Below are positions 36,588-44,411 of a stretch of DNA of 64,000 bases, one piece after another. A program made the translations under genes and the position numbers. This DNA comes from a virus. The first letter of the stretch is position 1. Every line of letters starts with the position of its first letter. The DNA is taken from the IMG/VR virus record IMGVR_UViG_3300030419_004857, positions 62,001-126,000 of that record. One strand, given 5' to 3'. Under the pieces are notes generated by a model. It was not told the DNA's origin, searched no databases, and saw nothing but the letters and a program-made list of their open reading frames with translations.

Positions 36588-36897
36588 TCTTAGGGGTCCA
36601 AATGTGTCCGGTTCTGTCTATTTCGCTTGTTGTTTTTGTTGCGTCGGATAGTTCGGAAGCTGCTGGAGTCATAACGGAGACACCCTTTTTCCCCGTTGCG
36701 GTATTTGTTCCCATTAAGTTTCCAACAGTATGACCGTCTATTTTTTTTGAACCTTCTTCTTTTGTAGATGTCTTTAAATAGTTCTTGATAACTTTTTCAG
36801 ACCTATTCAAATCTTCTGCAAACTCTTTTAAAGAAGCCTCGTTGTTATCCAGATAGAACTTCTCTGCCTTATTGAGGGGACCACTTTTTTTAGACAT
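36577..36897 (-). CDS. Small HTH-like protein
   Basis: 106 residues. The first 45 residues (AEKFYLDNNEASLKEFAEDLNRSEKVIKNYLK) look like a helix-turn-helix of the MerR/sigma-region type. The rest is low-complexity Thr/Ser/Lys ending IDRTGHIWTPKNDE. A regulatory or DNA-binding role is plausible. It overlaps both neighbours. Confidence 0.6.
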   Translation of the reverse strand: MSKKSGPLNKAEKFYLDNNEASLKEFAEDLNRSEKVIKNYLKTSTKEEGSKKIDGHTVGNLMGTNTATGKKGVSVMTPAASELSDATKTTSEIDRTGHIWTPKNDE

Positions 36898-37186
36898 TTG
36901 TTATGTAACTCCTTTCGGCTCTCGTAAACGAGTTCTTGCTTTTTGTTTTTAAATAGTGAGAATAAAAATCGAAGGTTTCTTTTGTAACTAGCTTAAATGA
37001 AAAGAACGCAGACATGGATCGCTCTTTTCCACTATCAATACCTGTAGGGTCAAACATTCTATTGTTTAAAAACTTAATAAAGTATAGTGTTTTATTCGGA
37101 TATTCCTTAATTTTTGCACAGCATTTCTGATCCTGTTCGTTGATTAGTTCACCATTCTTATCCAGATGCGTTACAGCTTCCATCAT
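36890..37186 (-). CDS. Uncharacterised small protein
   Basis: 98 residues, with KCCAKIKEYPNKTLYFIKFLNNRMFDPTG and a basic C-terminus (KTKSKNSFTRAERSYI). Two adjacent Cys near residue 22. It reads as a single alpha/beta domain. Starts 6 bases after the stop of the zinc-ribbon gene and overlaps the next gene by 8. No family recognised. Confidence 0.55.
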   Translation of the reverse strand: MMEAVTHLDKNGELINEQDQKCCAKIKEYPNKTLYFIKFLNNRMFDPTGIDSGKERSMSAFFSFKLVTKETFDFYSHYLKTKSKNSFTRAERSYITNV

Positions 37187-37192
37187 TATCCC

Positions 37193-37438
37193 CTAAGAAA
37201 TATAAAGATGTGTTACTCCGCCTTCGTTGTAGTCCATATCTTTAATCGATCTTTCGACACATGGACGTATGCGATATTCGCCTTCTAACACGGTTACCCA
37301 GCTTTCGCCACCGCAATCATCGACAGAGCAATGAGCTATGATTTTTTCAATTTTATCCGACTCATGAGATTTTGCCATCTCAACCAATTCTGCTCCGCAA
37401 TCGGCGCATTTTATAAATTTTATTAAACCGTCGTCCAT
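37193..37438 (-). CDS. Small zinc-ribbon protein
   Basis: 81 residues. CADC at residues 11-14 and CSVDDC around residue 37-42 make a CxxC...CxxxxC zinc site. The C-terminus is acidic and Tyr-rich. It shares a base with the FmdB-like gene upstream. Small zinc ribbons of this kind are common between phage replication genes; no function assigned. Confidence 0.6.
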   Translation of the reverse strand: MDDGLIKFIKCADCGAELVEMAKSHESDKIEKIIAHCSVDDCGGESWVTVLEGEYRIRPCVERSIKDMDYNEGGVTHLYIS

Positions 37439-37770
37439 TATTGCTTTCCGGTCCTGACGTATCGGTGTTTTTGACCATCACTCATATTATTGATGTCGGA
37501 AGAGGTTGCGCCCCCAGATTTATGATACCAAACTTCCTCCTTTTTGTCAACCTTTTTATCCTGACCGCCTCTCTTTTTTGCGTTCTGCTCTCCCAATTGT
37601 CCCAGAGTAGTCGCCTCTCCGTGAACAAAACCGCTAGTTCTCTCTATGACTCTTTGCAATTTGTGCTTCTTACATTCCGGGCATTTTTTTCGAGTTTTAT
37701 ACTCTCTCATCGGAATAACTTCGGAAAACCTGTGATCACAAGCATTGCATTTATATGCGTATTCTGGCAT
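37438..37770 (-). CDS. FmdB-family zinc-ribbon protein
   Basis: 110 residues. MPEYAYKCNACDHRFSEV and then CPECKKHKLQRVI give the canonical FmdB/putative regulatory zinc ribbon (CxxC...CxxC). The rest is a basic, disordered tail (KKRGGQDKKVDKKEEVW, then GGATSS). In hosts these are small regulators; in phages their target is unknown. One base overlaps the neighbouring zinc-ribbon gene. Confidence 0.82.
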   Translation of the reverse strand: MPEYAYKCNACDHRFSEVIPMREYKTRKKCPECKKHKLQRVIERTSGFVHGEATTLGQLGEQNAKKRGGQDKKVDKKEEVWYHKSGGATSSDINNMSDGQKHRYVRTGKQ

Positions 37771-37771
37771 T

Positions 37772-38113
37772 TTACCGTCCTAAATAATACAATAAACAAA
37801 ACTGTAATATTGACAATGTAATTGTAACAATCCAAGCATAACGTTTTTTCCAGTGGTATAAGAATATCAAAGCGCCTAAAGACGTGACTGTTCCCGCCAT
37901 CTTGATGCCCATAAAAAGAGCCACATCGCCTTGATCTAATTCTATAAGATATCTACCAATGGGATTTTCTTCGATTTGAGCTATGATATGTTGATTCTTA
38001 ATACACCAATACAAATCTACCGAAGAAATCAAACCTATAGACAGCCACAAAAGAGCAAAATAATACTTATGGTATTCCTTTGGTATTATGGGAGCTATAT
38101 GAAATTTACTCAT
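37772..38113 (-). CDS. Small membrane protein, probably three TM helices
   Basis: 113 residues with hydrophobic segments at about 18-36 (FALLWLSIGLISSVDLYW), 66-84 (VALFMGIKMAGTVTSLGAL) and 91-110 (YAWIVTITLSILQFCLLYYL). A cytoplasmic N-terminus of about 16 residues (basic HYK) is plausible. It overlaps the phoH stop by 8 bases. Could be an inner-membrane anchor or holin-like protein; no family is evident. Confidence 0.65.
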   Translation of the reverse strand: MSKFHIAPIIPKEYHKYYFALLWLSIGLISSVDLYWCIKNQHIIAQIEENPIGRYLIELDQGDVALFMGIKMAGTVTSLGALIFLYHWKKRYAWIVTITLSILQFCLLYYLGR

Positions 38114-38756
38114 CTTCCAGTCGATCCAAAACTTTAGCTATAATTTTATTCCTGATTATATCGCATCTTTCTAATTCTACAAGCCCTACGCCTTTGAGAT
38201 TGTCCAATCTGTCTAAACACTCTTCCAGCCCCCCTTTAAGGTTTTGTGGAAGATCAGACTGTTCTATGTCGCCATTTATTACGCATTTAGATTGAGACCC
38301 CATCCTCGTAATCAACATCTTTATTTGTTCATACGTAGCGTTTTGTGCCTCATCTAGTATTATAAACGAATTATGGAAATTTCTCCCACGCATATACTCA
38401 AGTGGGCAAATTTCTACATGCTTTTCCTTGATAAGTCTTTCTGTAACCTGTGTTGACAAGTACATATTCATTTCTTCAAAAATAGGAACGAGATATGGAT
38501 GTATCTTGTCTTGAAAAGTTCCCGGTAGAAATCCCAACCCCTTACCCGATTCTACTACTGGTCTGGTAACTATTATTCTGTCTATTTTACCCTCCAGTAT
38601 CTGCCCACAGGCCACTCCCACAGCTATGGTAGTTTTACCAGTTCCCGCTGGACCTATACATATTGTTATATCAGAATCAATCATTTCTCTGATATATTTT
38701 GCTTGATTTTCTGTTTTTGGTTTAAGTTTTCTACCAGCGCGTTTTTTTCTTTGCAT
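38106..38756 (-). CDS. phoH: PhoH-like ATPase
   Basis: 216 residues. Walker A CIGPAGTGKTTIAV (about 32-45), VTRPVVE, then FIILDEAQNAT (Walker B with Gln) and TRMGSQSKCVINGDIEQSD. This is the short PhoH core without KH or PIN domain, the form common in phages. The cellular role is poorly defined, with possible links to phosphate stress or RNA metabolism. The N-terminus (MQRKKRAGRKLKPK) is strongly basic. Confidence 0.92.
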   Translation of the reverse strand: MQRKKRAGRKLKPKTENQAKYIREMIDSDITICIGPAGTGKTTIAVGVACGQILEGKIDRIIVTRPVVESGKGLGFLPGTFQDKIHPYLVPIFEEMNMYLSTQVTERLIKEKHVEICPLEYMRGRNFHNSFIILDEAQNATYEQIKMLITRMGSQSKCVINGDIEQSDLPQNLKGGLEECLDRLDNLKGVGLVELERCDIIRNKIIAKVLDRLEDE

Positions 38757-38759
38757 ATG

Positions 38760-39206
38760 TTATTTACCTGATGAACCAAAACCGCCACTGCCTCTATCGG
38801 TTTCATTCAGGTCTACAACTTCCCGCAAATAAAAATTATCTACTTTTTGAATTAAAATTTGGGCTATCCTGTCCCCTGAATTAATCGTATAGGGACGGTC
38901 GTTACTGTTATATAAACAAACCTTAATTTCTCCTCTGTATCCAGAGTCCACAACTCCAGCAAATCTATGGATGCCTTTTACACCCATAGAAGATCTATCC
39001 CAAATAAGACCAGCATGGTTTCTTGGTAAAGCCATGGCTATTCCAGTTGGGATCAATTTAGATTCTTTAGGATTTAAAATTATCTCCTTTTCGGTACAAA
39101 CATACAAGTCAAAACCGGCGTCTGTTAAATTCGCTTTAGTGGGAATGGTTGCGTTTTGTTTTAGTCTTTGAACTTCAATCCCCCCCACCTCTGCTGAAAT
39201 TGCCAT
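38760..39206 (-). CDS. dut: dUTP diphosphatase
   Basis: 148 residues, standard trimeric dUTPase length. All five motifs: DAGFDLYV, WDRSSMGVKG, GVVDSGYRGEIKV, GDRIAQILI, and RGSGGFGSSGK. It hydrolyses dUTP to dUMP and pyrophosphate, keeping uracil out of the phage DNA and supplying the thymidylate route. AAGGAG lies upstream of ATG 39206. A TATAAT (39239-39234) stands before it within the end of the nrdJ gene. Confidence 0.95.
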   Translation of the reverse strand: MAISAEVGGIEVQRLKQNATIPTKANLTDAGFDLYVCTEKEIILNPKESKLIPTGIAMALPRNHAGLIWDRSSMGVKGIHRFAGVVDSGYRGEIKVCLYNSNDRPYTINSGDRIAQILIQKVDNFYLREVVDLNETDRGSGGFGSSGK

Positions 39207-39233
39207 CCGTTATCGCTCCTTGCTTAAGTTTAG

Positions 39234-39239
39234 ATTATA
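39234..39239 (-). promoter_or_regulatory. Candidate -10 element (TATAAT) before dut
   Basis: On the minus strand TATAAT is followed by CTAAACTTAAGC and then the dut Shine-Dalgarno. It overlaps the last codon of the ribonucleotide reductase gene. No -35 consensus; it does not carry the GGTG extension seen at 6677 and 52622. Confidence 0.3.
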
Positions 39240-41415
39240 TTTCACACTTTCCTCCAGCACATGCTATCTCATGTTCTGGCACTACATTATCTTCTTCCTC
39301 TATGCATTCGGTATAATCTACAGAAGAATAGGAGCGTTTAACGTCAACCCATTCTTTCCAATTGTAGACATCCTTCATGCAGTAAGTGAGACTTTTAATA
39401 TCACCATCCATATACTTATCAGCAAATCTTTGACATCTATCGGCCCAATCCTTCTTGCCGTTACCTTTAACCTTTTGACCAAGACCCAGCAAGGCATCGC
39501 AAGCAGCCCACAGATTGTCTTCCCATAAGTTCAACGCAACTTCAATTAACCCACTAACAAATACGGCTCCGTCTCCATAATGAGACACCATTTCGCTAGG
39601 TAAGTAAATAGTGGTGAAAGGAGCTTGGGGATAGTCTTTATCCCCGCTCACTGGAAGAAGTGAAACTCCACAGAAGTATCTACGATTCTTGTAGATGAAT
39701 TTTTCTACTTCGTCCCACTCTTCTGGTTTAACATTAATAGTGTTTGATACATTATGCTGTAAATACGATTGAACACAAAGAGAGTCGGTTTTTCCTACCA
39801 TAACCCAATTTTGCTGGGTGCTCTTAACATAATTTAGAAGACCGATGGCGCTGATCTTGTTCTTTAATTTGGACCCGTCTGGAACCTCTATACAGAAGGA
39901 TATCACATCATCAGAGTCATTAGCGGACCAGACTGATTCCTCACAGGCTCTAGGATTTGTCTTTCTGAAATGCTGGTAGATGTTTTCCATTTTATTAGCT
40001 TGCACACGTCTAATGTACCGCTTGGCGTGGTGTGGATGAATGCCGGAACTAGTACCAAGAATGCATGAAGCCGTACCTTCTGGCTTGATACATGTTGCCC
40101 TAGCGGCTTGATTGATACCAATAATTTTAGCTATTTCTTTGTTCGCTTTCTTGACCTCTCTCGCTCCTTCTTTTTGTATATCTGGGTCAAGACAAATTTT
40201 ATGTTGTTCCATTATGCCGGTCATTGAAACCCCAAGCAGAGCTTCACGCTTAAGGATCTTCTCTGTGATTTCTCCTAGATATGGCATGGATGTAAAGCCA
40301 GCTTGTAAAGTTCCTATTATGGATGCGGCTCTACAAGACTCTAGAAACTCTTTCTTAGTCTTGATCTTGGCGCAATTGATTGTGCTAAGATTACAAGCTT
40401 GCCAGCCCGTTTCTCCGGTTTCGTCGTCGATTGGATAAAGTCCAATTTCAACACAAGGATTGACAACAAATTCTGTAGAGTCTGCCCATACAAAACCCGG
40501 CTCTCCAAACTCCTTCACTGACTGCATCAAAGAAGAAAATTGTTCAGGAGTCGTTGAATCCCGTAGTAAAAGAGCAGAATTATTAGACCTGCCACGTTGA
40601 GGATTATCGTGAAACCAATTACCAGTCTTTGCCATTGCCATATCTTCATCGTCTGGCGAAAAAACACAAATCGTAGCACTTCTGCGTACACCGCCAGAAA
40701 TAACAGCGTCAGCAGCATGCATAACAACATCGTAGACATGAATTGGCTCCAATTTCTTTACACTGAATAACGCCTCTTTTATAGCCTTGTCTAAAACCTT
40801 TTTGATATTAGTAAGGGCTTTTTTAAGAGGCTCTGGACCGGGAGCTTTTCCTGAACTGGAGCTAAGATAAGATCCGGCAGGTCTGATTTCAGAAAAATCA
40901 AAGTTTACATTCTTCCCTTCGTATTCAGGAAACAGGCCACTATCCACAAAATAGCTGCTGACTAAAACTCCAACTGCGTCAGACCATCCCTCAATAGTAT
41001 CTGGTATTGTGTATTTTTTTGTGCCTTCTTTTTTAAGAATGATATCCGGTAATTTTTTTACGTGGTGTTTTTGAACCGAAAAGCCCACCCCGCAGCCACA
41101 CAATAAAAGATACATGCATTCCTGAAAAAATCGTGGTCTATCGGAAAACGATGCAATGCAATTATATACTCTAGCGTTATGCTTAACTATTGGAGAGCCT
41201 CCAAACTGTAAGGCTCTTTGTGATCCTAGAACTCTCTTTTTATACATCATATCATATGCCCATTCGATTTCCCCATTTGCTTCTGGGTACTGAGCATACA
41301 TCATGTTTTTAACTCTGTCTACTGACTCTTTCCAAGTCTCTCTTCTTTTTTTCTCTGGAATCCACCTTGCGTATTTACCGACAAAGGTGTAATTTTGCAA
41401 TTCCGTTAGCGACAT
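39235..41415 (-). CDS. nrdJ: Adenosylcobalamin-dependent ribonucleotide reductase (class II, monomeric)
   Basis: 726 residues, size and layout of the Lactobacillus-type ribonucleoside-triphosphate reductase. VLGSQRALQFGG near residue 62, VYNCIASFSD, GCGVGFSVQ, then SNNSALLLRD, VNPCVEIGLYPI (active-site Cys and Glu), LSTINCAKI, IKPEGTAS, HHAKRYIRRVQ. The C-terminus CAGGKCEI carries the CxxxxC redox pair. It makes dNTPs without oxygen or a second subunit, but needs B12 from the host or environment. It shares one base with the SNase-like gene upstream. Confidence 0.95.
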   Translation of the reverse strand: MSLTELQNYTFVGKYARWIPEKKRRETWKESVDRVKNMMYAQYPEANGEIEWAYDMMYKKRVLGSQRALQFGGSPIVKHNARVYNCIASFSDRPRFFQECMYLLLCGCGVGFSVQKHHVKKLPDIILKKEGTKKYTIPDTIEGWSDAVGVLVSSYFVDSGLFPEYEGKNVNFDFSEIRPAGSYLSSSSGKAPGPEPLKKALTNIKKVLDKAIKEALFSVKKLEPIHVYDVVMHAADAVISGGVRRSATICVFSPDDEDMAMAKTGNWFHDNPQRGRSNNSALLLRDSTTPEQFSSLMQSVKEFGEPGFVWADSTEFVVNPCVEIGLYPIDDETGETGWQACNLSTINCAKIKTKKEFLESCRAASIIGTLQAGFTSMPYLGEITEKILKREALLGVSMTGIMEQHKICLDPDIQKEGAREVKKANKEIAKIIGINQAARATCIKPEGTASCILGTSSGIHPHHAKRYIRRVQANKMENIYQHFRKTNPRACEESVWSANDSDDVISFCIEVPDGSKLKNKISAIGLLNYVKSTQQNWVMVGKTDSLCVQSYLQHNVSNTINVKPEEWDEVEKFIYKNRRYFCGVSLLPVSGDKDYPQAPFTTIYLPSEMVSHYGDGAVFVSGLIEVALNLWEDNLWAACDALLGLGQKVKGNGKKDWADRCQRFADKYMDGDIKSLTYCMKDVYNWKEWVDVKRSYSSVDYTECIEEEDNVVPEHEIACAGGKCEI

Positions 41416-41813
41416 TATCTTTCCCTACCGTACTTTTTCTTAGTTGCGTGACCGTCCATTACCATTCTTTCAGATATGTCTTCTCCGTCGACAAAAACAT
41501 ATCCTAAAACTCTATTGAAGGTAAACACATCTTTTATTTCTCCGTCTTCGTCTGCTGGAATGAAAAGAACAACATCCTTGTTAAACTTTTTTCTTCCGTA
41601 GTATAAAACTCTTTTCCCCAACAGATCTTCTATGTGGTGCTTGGCCGCTAAACCCTTCTCTTTTTCTTCTAGGTCTCCAGTTCGAGTTTCCGCACACCAG
41701 CAGTCCTTTAATCTCACTCTAATTGTTTTTTCTATTTTTAGATCTATCGTATCACCATCTACAACATTTACTACTTTTGCGTCTGTAACGATGCCTTTGG
41801 GTGGTTCTTGCAT
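41415..41813 (-). CDS. Staphylococcal-nuclease-like protein
   Basis: 132 residues. VVNVVDGDTIDL, RVRLKDCWCAETR (arginine and glutamate of the SNase active site; the usual Asp is Cys here), LLGKRVLYYGR, RVLGYVFVDGEDISERMVMDGHA. It is a compact OB-fold nuclease with no signal peptide, so it would act inside the cell, perhaps on host DNA or RNA. A 43-base overlap with the methyltransferase gene upstream. Confidence 0.8.
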   Translation of the reverse strand: MQEPPKGIVTDAKVVNVVDGDTIDLKIEKTIRVRLKDCWCAETRTGDLEEKEKGLAAKHHIEDLLGKRVLYYGRKKFNKDVVLFIPADEDGEIKDVFTFNRVLGYVFVDGEDISERMVMDGHATKKKYGRER

Positions 41814-42439
41814 GATTGTAACCGTATATGAATTGTTGAGTCTGATTCTTCATTTTCATATCCTGTGATTAACGAGCCATCCCATTTGGTCCTGACATAA
41901 TCTAGCAACTCATCTCTGTTGTAATAGTGTAGATTCGGATCTCTGTATTGAGTTTCTGTGGTATCATCTAGGAAATTAAACGCGACATGTTTATTCGCTA
42001 GCTCACACAGATTTTCGATCCCTCTCCTTATGTGAGAGTTGTTATCGTCCACTTTTATGGTAAAAGTTCCGCTAGCAAAAACATAGTCCCACGAGGTTGG
42101 AAGTCCTGACACTCCGAATTCAGCCAGTCGAGACAGACTTCCGTTTAAGAAAGTTCCATCTGGATTTTTTCTGCAAGCTTCTCTGATCATCATAGTGTTA
42201 ATATCTATTCCAGTGTAAGAAACATCGGAATACTTTTGCAAGTAGCCCAAAAAATCTCCAACACCACATCCCACGTCAAGTACAGAACAACCATCTAGGT
42301 CATGGTCTAGAACCAATTGGCTCCATCTGTTTTCTTGAGTGTCTTTACTGGCCCAGCCTACAAATCTGCTATCTGATGAATCTGTAAGTATCAGATGTTT
42401 TCCGTAGTACTTTAATATCCTTTGGTAGTCTTCTATCAT
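41771..42439 (-). CDS. SAM-dependent methyltransferase
   Basis: 222 residues from ATG 42439 (the TTG three codons earlier is less likely). SVLDVGCGVGDFL (SAM loop), YTGIDINTMMI (acidic residue), and GSLSRLAEF then SWDYVFASGTFTI fit class I methyltransferases. Its start lies about 10 bases downstream of a perfect terminator hairpin (42450-42475), so expression may depend on readthrough or on the small ORF upstream. Substrate unknown. Confidence 0.82.
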   Translation of the reverse strand: MIEDYQRILKYYGKHLILTDSSDSRFVGWASKDTQENRWSQLVLDHDLDGCSVLDVGCGVGDFLGYLQKYSDVSYTGIDINTMMIREACRKNPDGTFLNGSLSRLAEFGVSGLPTSWDYVFASGTFTIKVDDNNSHIRRGIENLCELANKHVAFNFLDDTTETQYRDPNLHYYNRDELLDYVRTKWDGSLITGYENEESDSTIHIRLQSCKNHPKASLQTQK

Positions 42440-42445
42440 GGTACG

Positions 42446-42475
42446 CAAAAAGGTTCGCAGATTTCTGCGAACCTT
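42446..42475 (-). terminator. Intrinsic terminator/attenuator hairpin
   Basis: An 11-bp perfect stem, AAGGTTCGCAG (42450-42460) with CTGCGAACCTT (42465-42475), loop 4 bases, followed on the minus strand by TTTTT. It ends the short unit started at the 42536-42544 promoter and stands directly before the methyltransferase ATG, so it may also attenuate that gene. Confidence 0.9.
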
Positions 42476-42483
42476 GTTAATCT

Positions 42484-42510
42484 TTACACTATAGTTTGTT
42501 TGATAAGCAT
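42484..42510 (-). CDS. Eight-residue leader-like ORF
   Basis: On the minus strand GAAGGAATAACATC precedes ATG 42510, giving the peptide MLIKQTIV and a TAA stop. The gap between AAGGA and ATG is 8 bases. It lies between a TATAAT promoter (42541-42536) and a terminator hairpin (42475-42450). Size and arrangement recall an attenuation leader or a very short transcript with a translated end. Only the context supports it. Confidence 0.4.
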   Translation of the reverse strand: MLIKQTIV

Positions 42511-42535
42511 GATGTTATTCCTTCGTTTGTATATG

Positions 42536-42544
42536 ATTATACAC
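42536..42544 (-). promoter_or_regulatory. Putative promoter GTGTATAAT
   Basis: On the minus strand GTGTATAAT (-10 TATAAT at 42541-42536) matches the core of the motifs at 6681-6688 and 52611-52619. It lies in the 145-base gap after the dCMP deaminase gene, followed within 30 bases by a Shine-Dalgarno, a mini-ORF and a terminator. The -35 region has no consensus. Confidence 0.5.
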
Positions 42545-42592
42545 GAAAGCGGATCAATTCACTTTTAATTTTCTAGTTCTTGACCATATCAT

Positions 42593-43045
42593 TTAGGAAG
42601 GCAGATGTGGGTCAAGATAGGTAATTACAAGACCATTTTCGAGCAGATGGTTGTACACAATTTTGTCTTCTTCTGTTTCCCCGTGAGCTTTGGAACCTTT
42701 TGGGACGTACCACTCACGAACCCCCGTTTGCCACAAAAGTTTTGCACAAGTGGAGCAAGGCAGGTGTGTAATGTAAGCTTTGTAGCAGTCAATCTGTTTA
42801 ACGACTAAATTGCTTACCGCGTTGGCTTCTGCATGTACTATGAACGGATACTTGTCAGGTCTGGTGGTGGGGAGATCGTCTTCTTTTACCGAAGAACAAA
42901 ACCCATTATACCCAACCCCAACGATTATATTGGGGTTGCCAACTATCACACATCCAACTTTGGTTTCTGAATCATGACTGCGTATAGACGCATAATGCGC
43001 CATACCCATAAAGTACTCATCCCACGTTGGTCGATTCGTAACCAC
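42593..43045 (-). CDS. Deoxycytidylate deaminase (GTG start)
   Basis: 150 residues. RPTWDEYFMGMAHYASIRSHD is the standard opening of phage dCMP deaminase. GTG 43045 has AAGGA upstream and starts before that segment; the first Met inside it would cut it. Zinc ligands: HAEANA (His, Glu) and PCSTCAKLL (two Cys). GVGYNGF is the substrate loop. It converts dCMP to dUMP, working with dUTPase toward dTMP. Its 5' end overlaps the small basic ORF at 43017-43124. Confidence 0.92.
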   Translation of the reverse strand: MVTNRPTWDEYFMGMAHYASIRSHDSETKVGCVIVGNPNIIVGVGYNGFCSSVKEDDLPTTRPDKYPFIVHAEANAVSNLVVKQIDCYKAYITHLPCSTCAKLLWQTGVREWYVPKGSKAHGETEEDKIVYNHLLENGLVITYLDPHLPS

Positions 43046-43124
43046 GTTTTTGATTCCTTGTTCTTCTTTCCCTTTTTAGCTTCTTCTTGTCTCTTTTACT
43101 TTTACGTCTTACTGTTTTACCCAT
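43017..43124 (-). CDS. Very small, highly basic protein (35 residues)
   Basis: ATG 43124 stands two bases after the stop of the gene at 43126-43485. The peptide starts MGKTVRRKSKRDKKKLKRER and ends ESTNVG; 16 of 35 residues are Lys or Arg. It fills an 80-base gap and overlaps the 5' end of the deaminase gene in another frame. No Shine-Dalgarno is visible, so translation would rely on coupling to the upstream stop. A nucleic-acid-binding peptide is the natural guess. Confidence 0.5.
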   Translation of the reverse strand: MGKTVRRKSKRDKKKLKRERRTRNQKRGYESTNVG

Positions 43125-43125
43125 T

Positions 43126-43485
43126 TTAAAAAGCTCTAATAAAATTGTTCGCTGTAACTGTTTTCATTTGATTGAAGGAAAGTGGTTCAGATAAAATACA
43201 TAGATCGTAGTCTCCGGTAGTTTCTTTAACCTGCTTTGGGGTTAAGGTCTCGTATTTTCCACGAAACCCCATACACCGCACGGCGTATTTCATGATCTCT
43301 TCTTGATTGTTAGAAATTTCTAGGATTCTGTCAAGATGAGAAACCAGAACCCCCTCTTTGTCGAAAAATTTTTTCAGATATACACATTTGTATAATACAT
43401 TTTTCTCGTGTCTTTTATCCACATAACCAACAAAACTAATTATGCGAGACAGCGGCTTTTTCCAATCTCCTAGATCCTTGCTCAC
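43126..43485 (-). CDS. Uncharacterised protein (GTG start)
   Basis: 119 residues from GTG 43485 with GGAGG seven bases upstream. Alpha/beta with ISFVGYVDKRHEKNVLYKCVYLKKFF, then VRCMGFRGKYETLTPKQVKETTGDYDLCILSEPLSF. The final DYDLCIL and LSFNQMKTV may form a nucleotide-binding half fold. Between a beta-propeller-like protein and the deaminase; no family recognised. Confidence 0.6.
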   Translation of the reverse strand: MSKDLGDWKKPLSRIISFVGYVDKRHEKNVLYKCVYLKKFFDKEGVLVSHLDRILEISNNQEEIMKYAVRCMGFRGKYETLTPKQVKETTGDYDLCILSEPLSFNQMKTVTANNFIRAF

Positions 43486-43487
43486 GT

Positions 43488-44411
43488 CTAATCCTCCAAA
43501 ATTTCTAAACCATGGACACAGTGTCTAATATCGTCGCTTAACTGAATTTCTTTTTCGAATTCGTTTGTCTTTATATTATACACCAAAATTCTGGCTGGAG
43601 AAGAACCCACGAGGACCGTGTCTCCAGAGCGGGCCAGACCCCTATTCCAGTTATTAGTGGCAATGTCGTCAAGATGATAAACAGCTTTTTTCATTCTCGG
43701 AAGCTTTATAAATTGAAAGATATTTCCATCTTTATCTTTAGAAATTCCCAAACAACTCCAGCTAGTGAGATTCGCCAACACCATATCATCATATTTATAA
43801 AAGTTGTGAATAAAACTCTTGCTTCTGTTCGGCATCATTGGCATAGCTCCGACCGCGTTCATAGTTTCAAAATCATACAAACAGCTAATCAAACCAGAAA
43901 AAACCAATCTTCCGCTATGTGAACAGATGGAGTTTATGTGATAATTATCATCTACTGGAGCACCACCGGGTTCTATCTCTCTTAATCCGGTCAAAACTTT
44001 ATGATCTTGCATGCTCTCACCCAAGACCTCCCAAAATCCCTTGAGATTAAAATCTAAATCCAAACATGCAATAGCATCATACGAAGTTGAAGTCGCCCAT
44101 ATTTGATCTCTAAAAACACAGATTTCATGTATAGATCTTAAAACCGACTCGTCTTTATGACTGCGTTTTATTTCAAACGTTTGTCTATCTAGCTCCAAAA
44201 ATCCGGTAGAGTTTGAGACAATTATCCTGTCGTCTAAGACGGCTATGCCTCTAAGACCCCGTTCGCCCCCTCTTTCATTTTCGTTGGTAAAATCTTCGTC
44301 GTATTCCATATAGTGAAGAATTTCTTCAGTATCAGTGTCTATGACATAGAATCCACCATGTATATCGCCGGGCTTTGCGGCTCTCACCACTGTGGTGCAT
44401 ACAATTTTCAT
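43488..44411 (-). CDS. Beta-propeller-like protein in the second sugar cluster
   Basis: 307 residues with repeated beta units of about 45 residues: GLRGIAVLDDRIIVSNSTGFLEL, IHEICVFRDQIWATSTSYDAIACLD, INSICSHSGRLVFSGL, GLARSGDTVLVGSSPARILVYN. Spacing suggests a six-bladed propeller of the kind in DUF4915-like proteins. The first Met starts ATGA-coupled with the acetyltransferase stop downstream. No signal peptide. It may bind a glycan or a protein partner; context is sugar metabolism. Confidence 0.7.
   Translation of the reverse strand: MKIVCTTVVRAAKPGDIHGGFYVIDTDTEEILHYMEYDEDFTNENERGGERGLRGIAVLDDRIIVSNSTGFLELDRQTFEIKRSHKDESVLRSIHEICVFRDQIWATSTSYDAIACLDLDFNLKGFWEVLGESMQDHKVLTGLREIEPGGAPVDDNYHINSICSHSGRLVFSGLISCLYDFETMNAVGAMPMMPNRSKSFIHNFYKYDDMVLANLTSWSCLGISKDKDGNIFQFIKLPRMKKAVYHLDDIATNNWNRGLARSGDTVLVGSSPARILVYNIKTNEFEKEIQLSDDIRHCVHGLEILED

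Noticed and set aside
42477-42592. A tRNA in the gap after the deaminase gene
   Set aside because: The gap has no cloverleaf or TTCRA arm; it is explained by a promoter, a mini-ORF and a terminator.
43575-43583. GTGTATAAT on the minus strand, like the promoter motif
   Set aside because: It lies inside the propeller-like gene and encodes Val-Tyr-Asn; the codons explain it.
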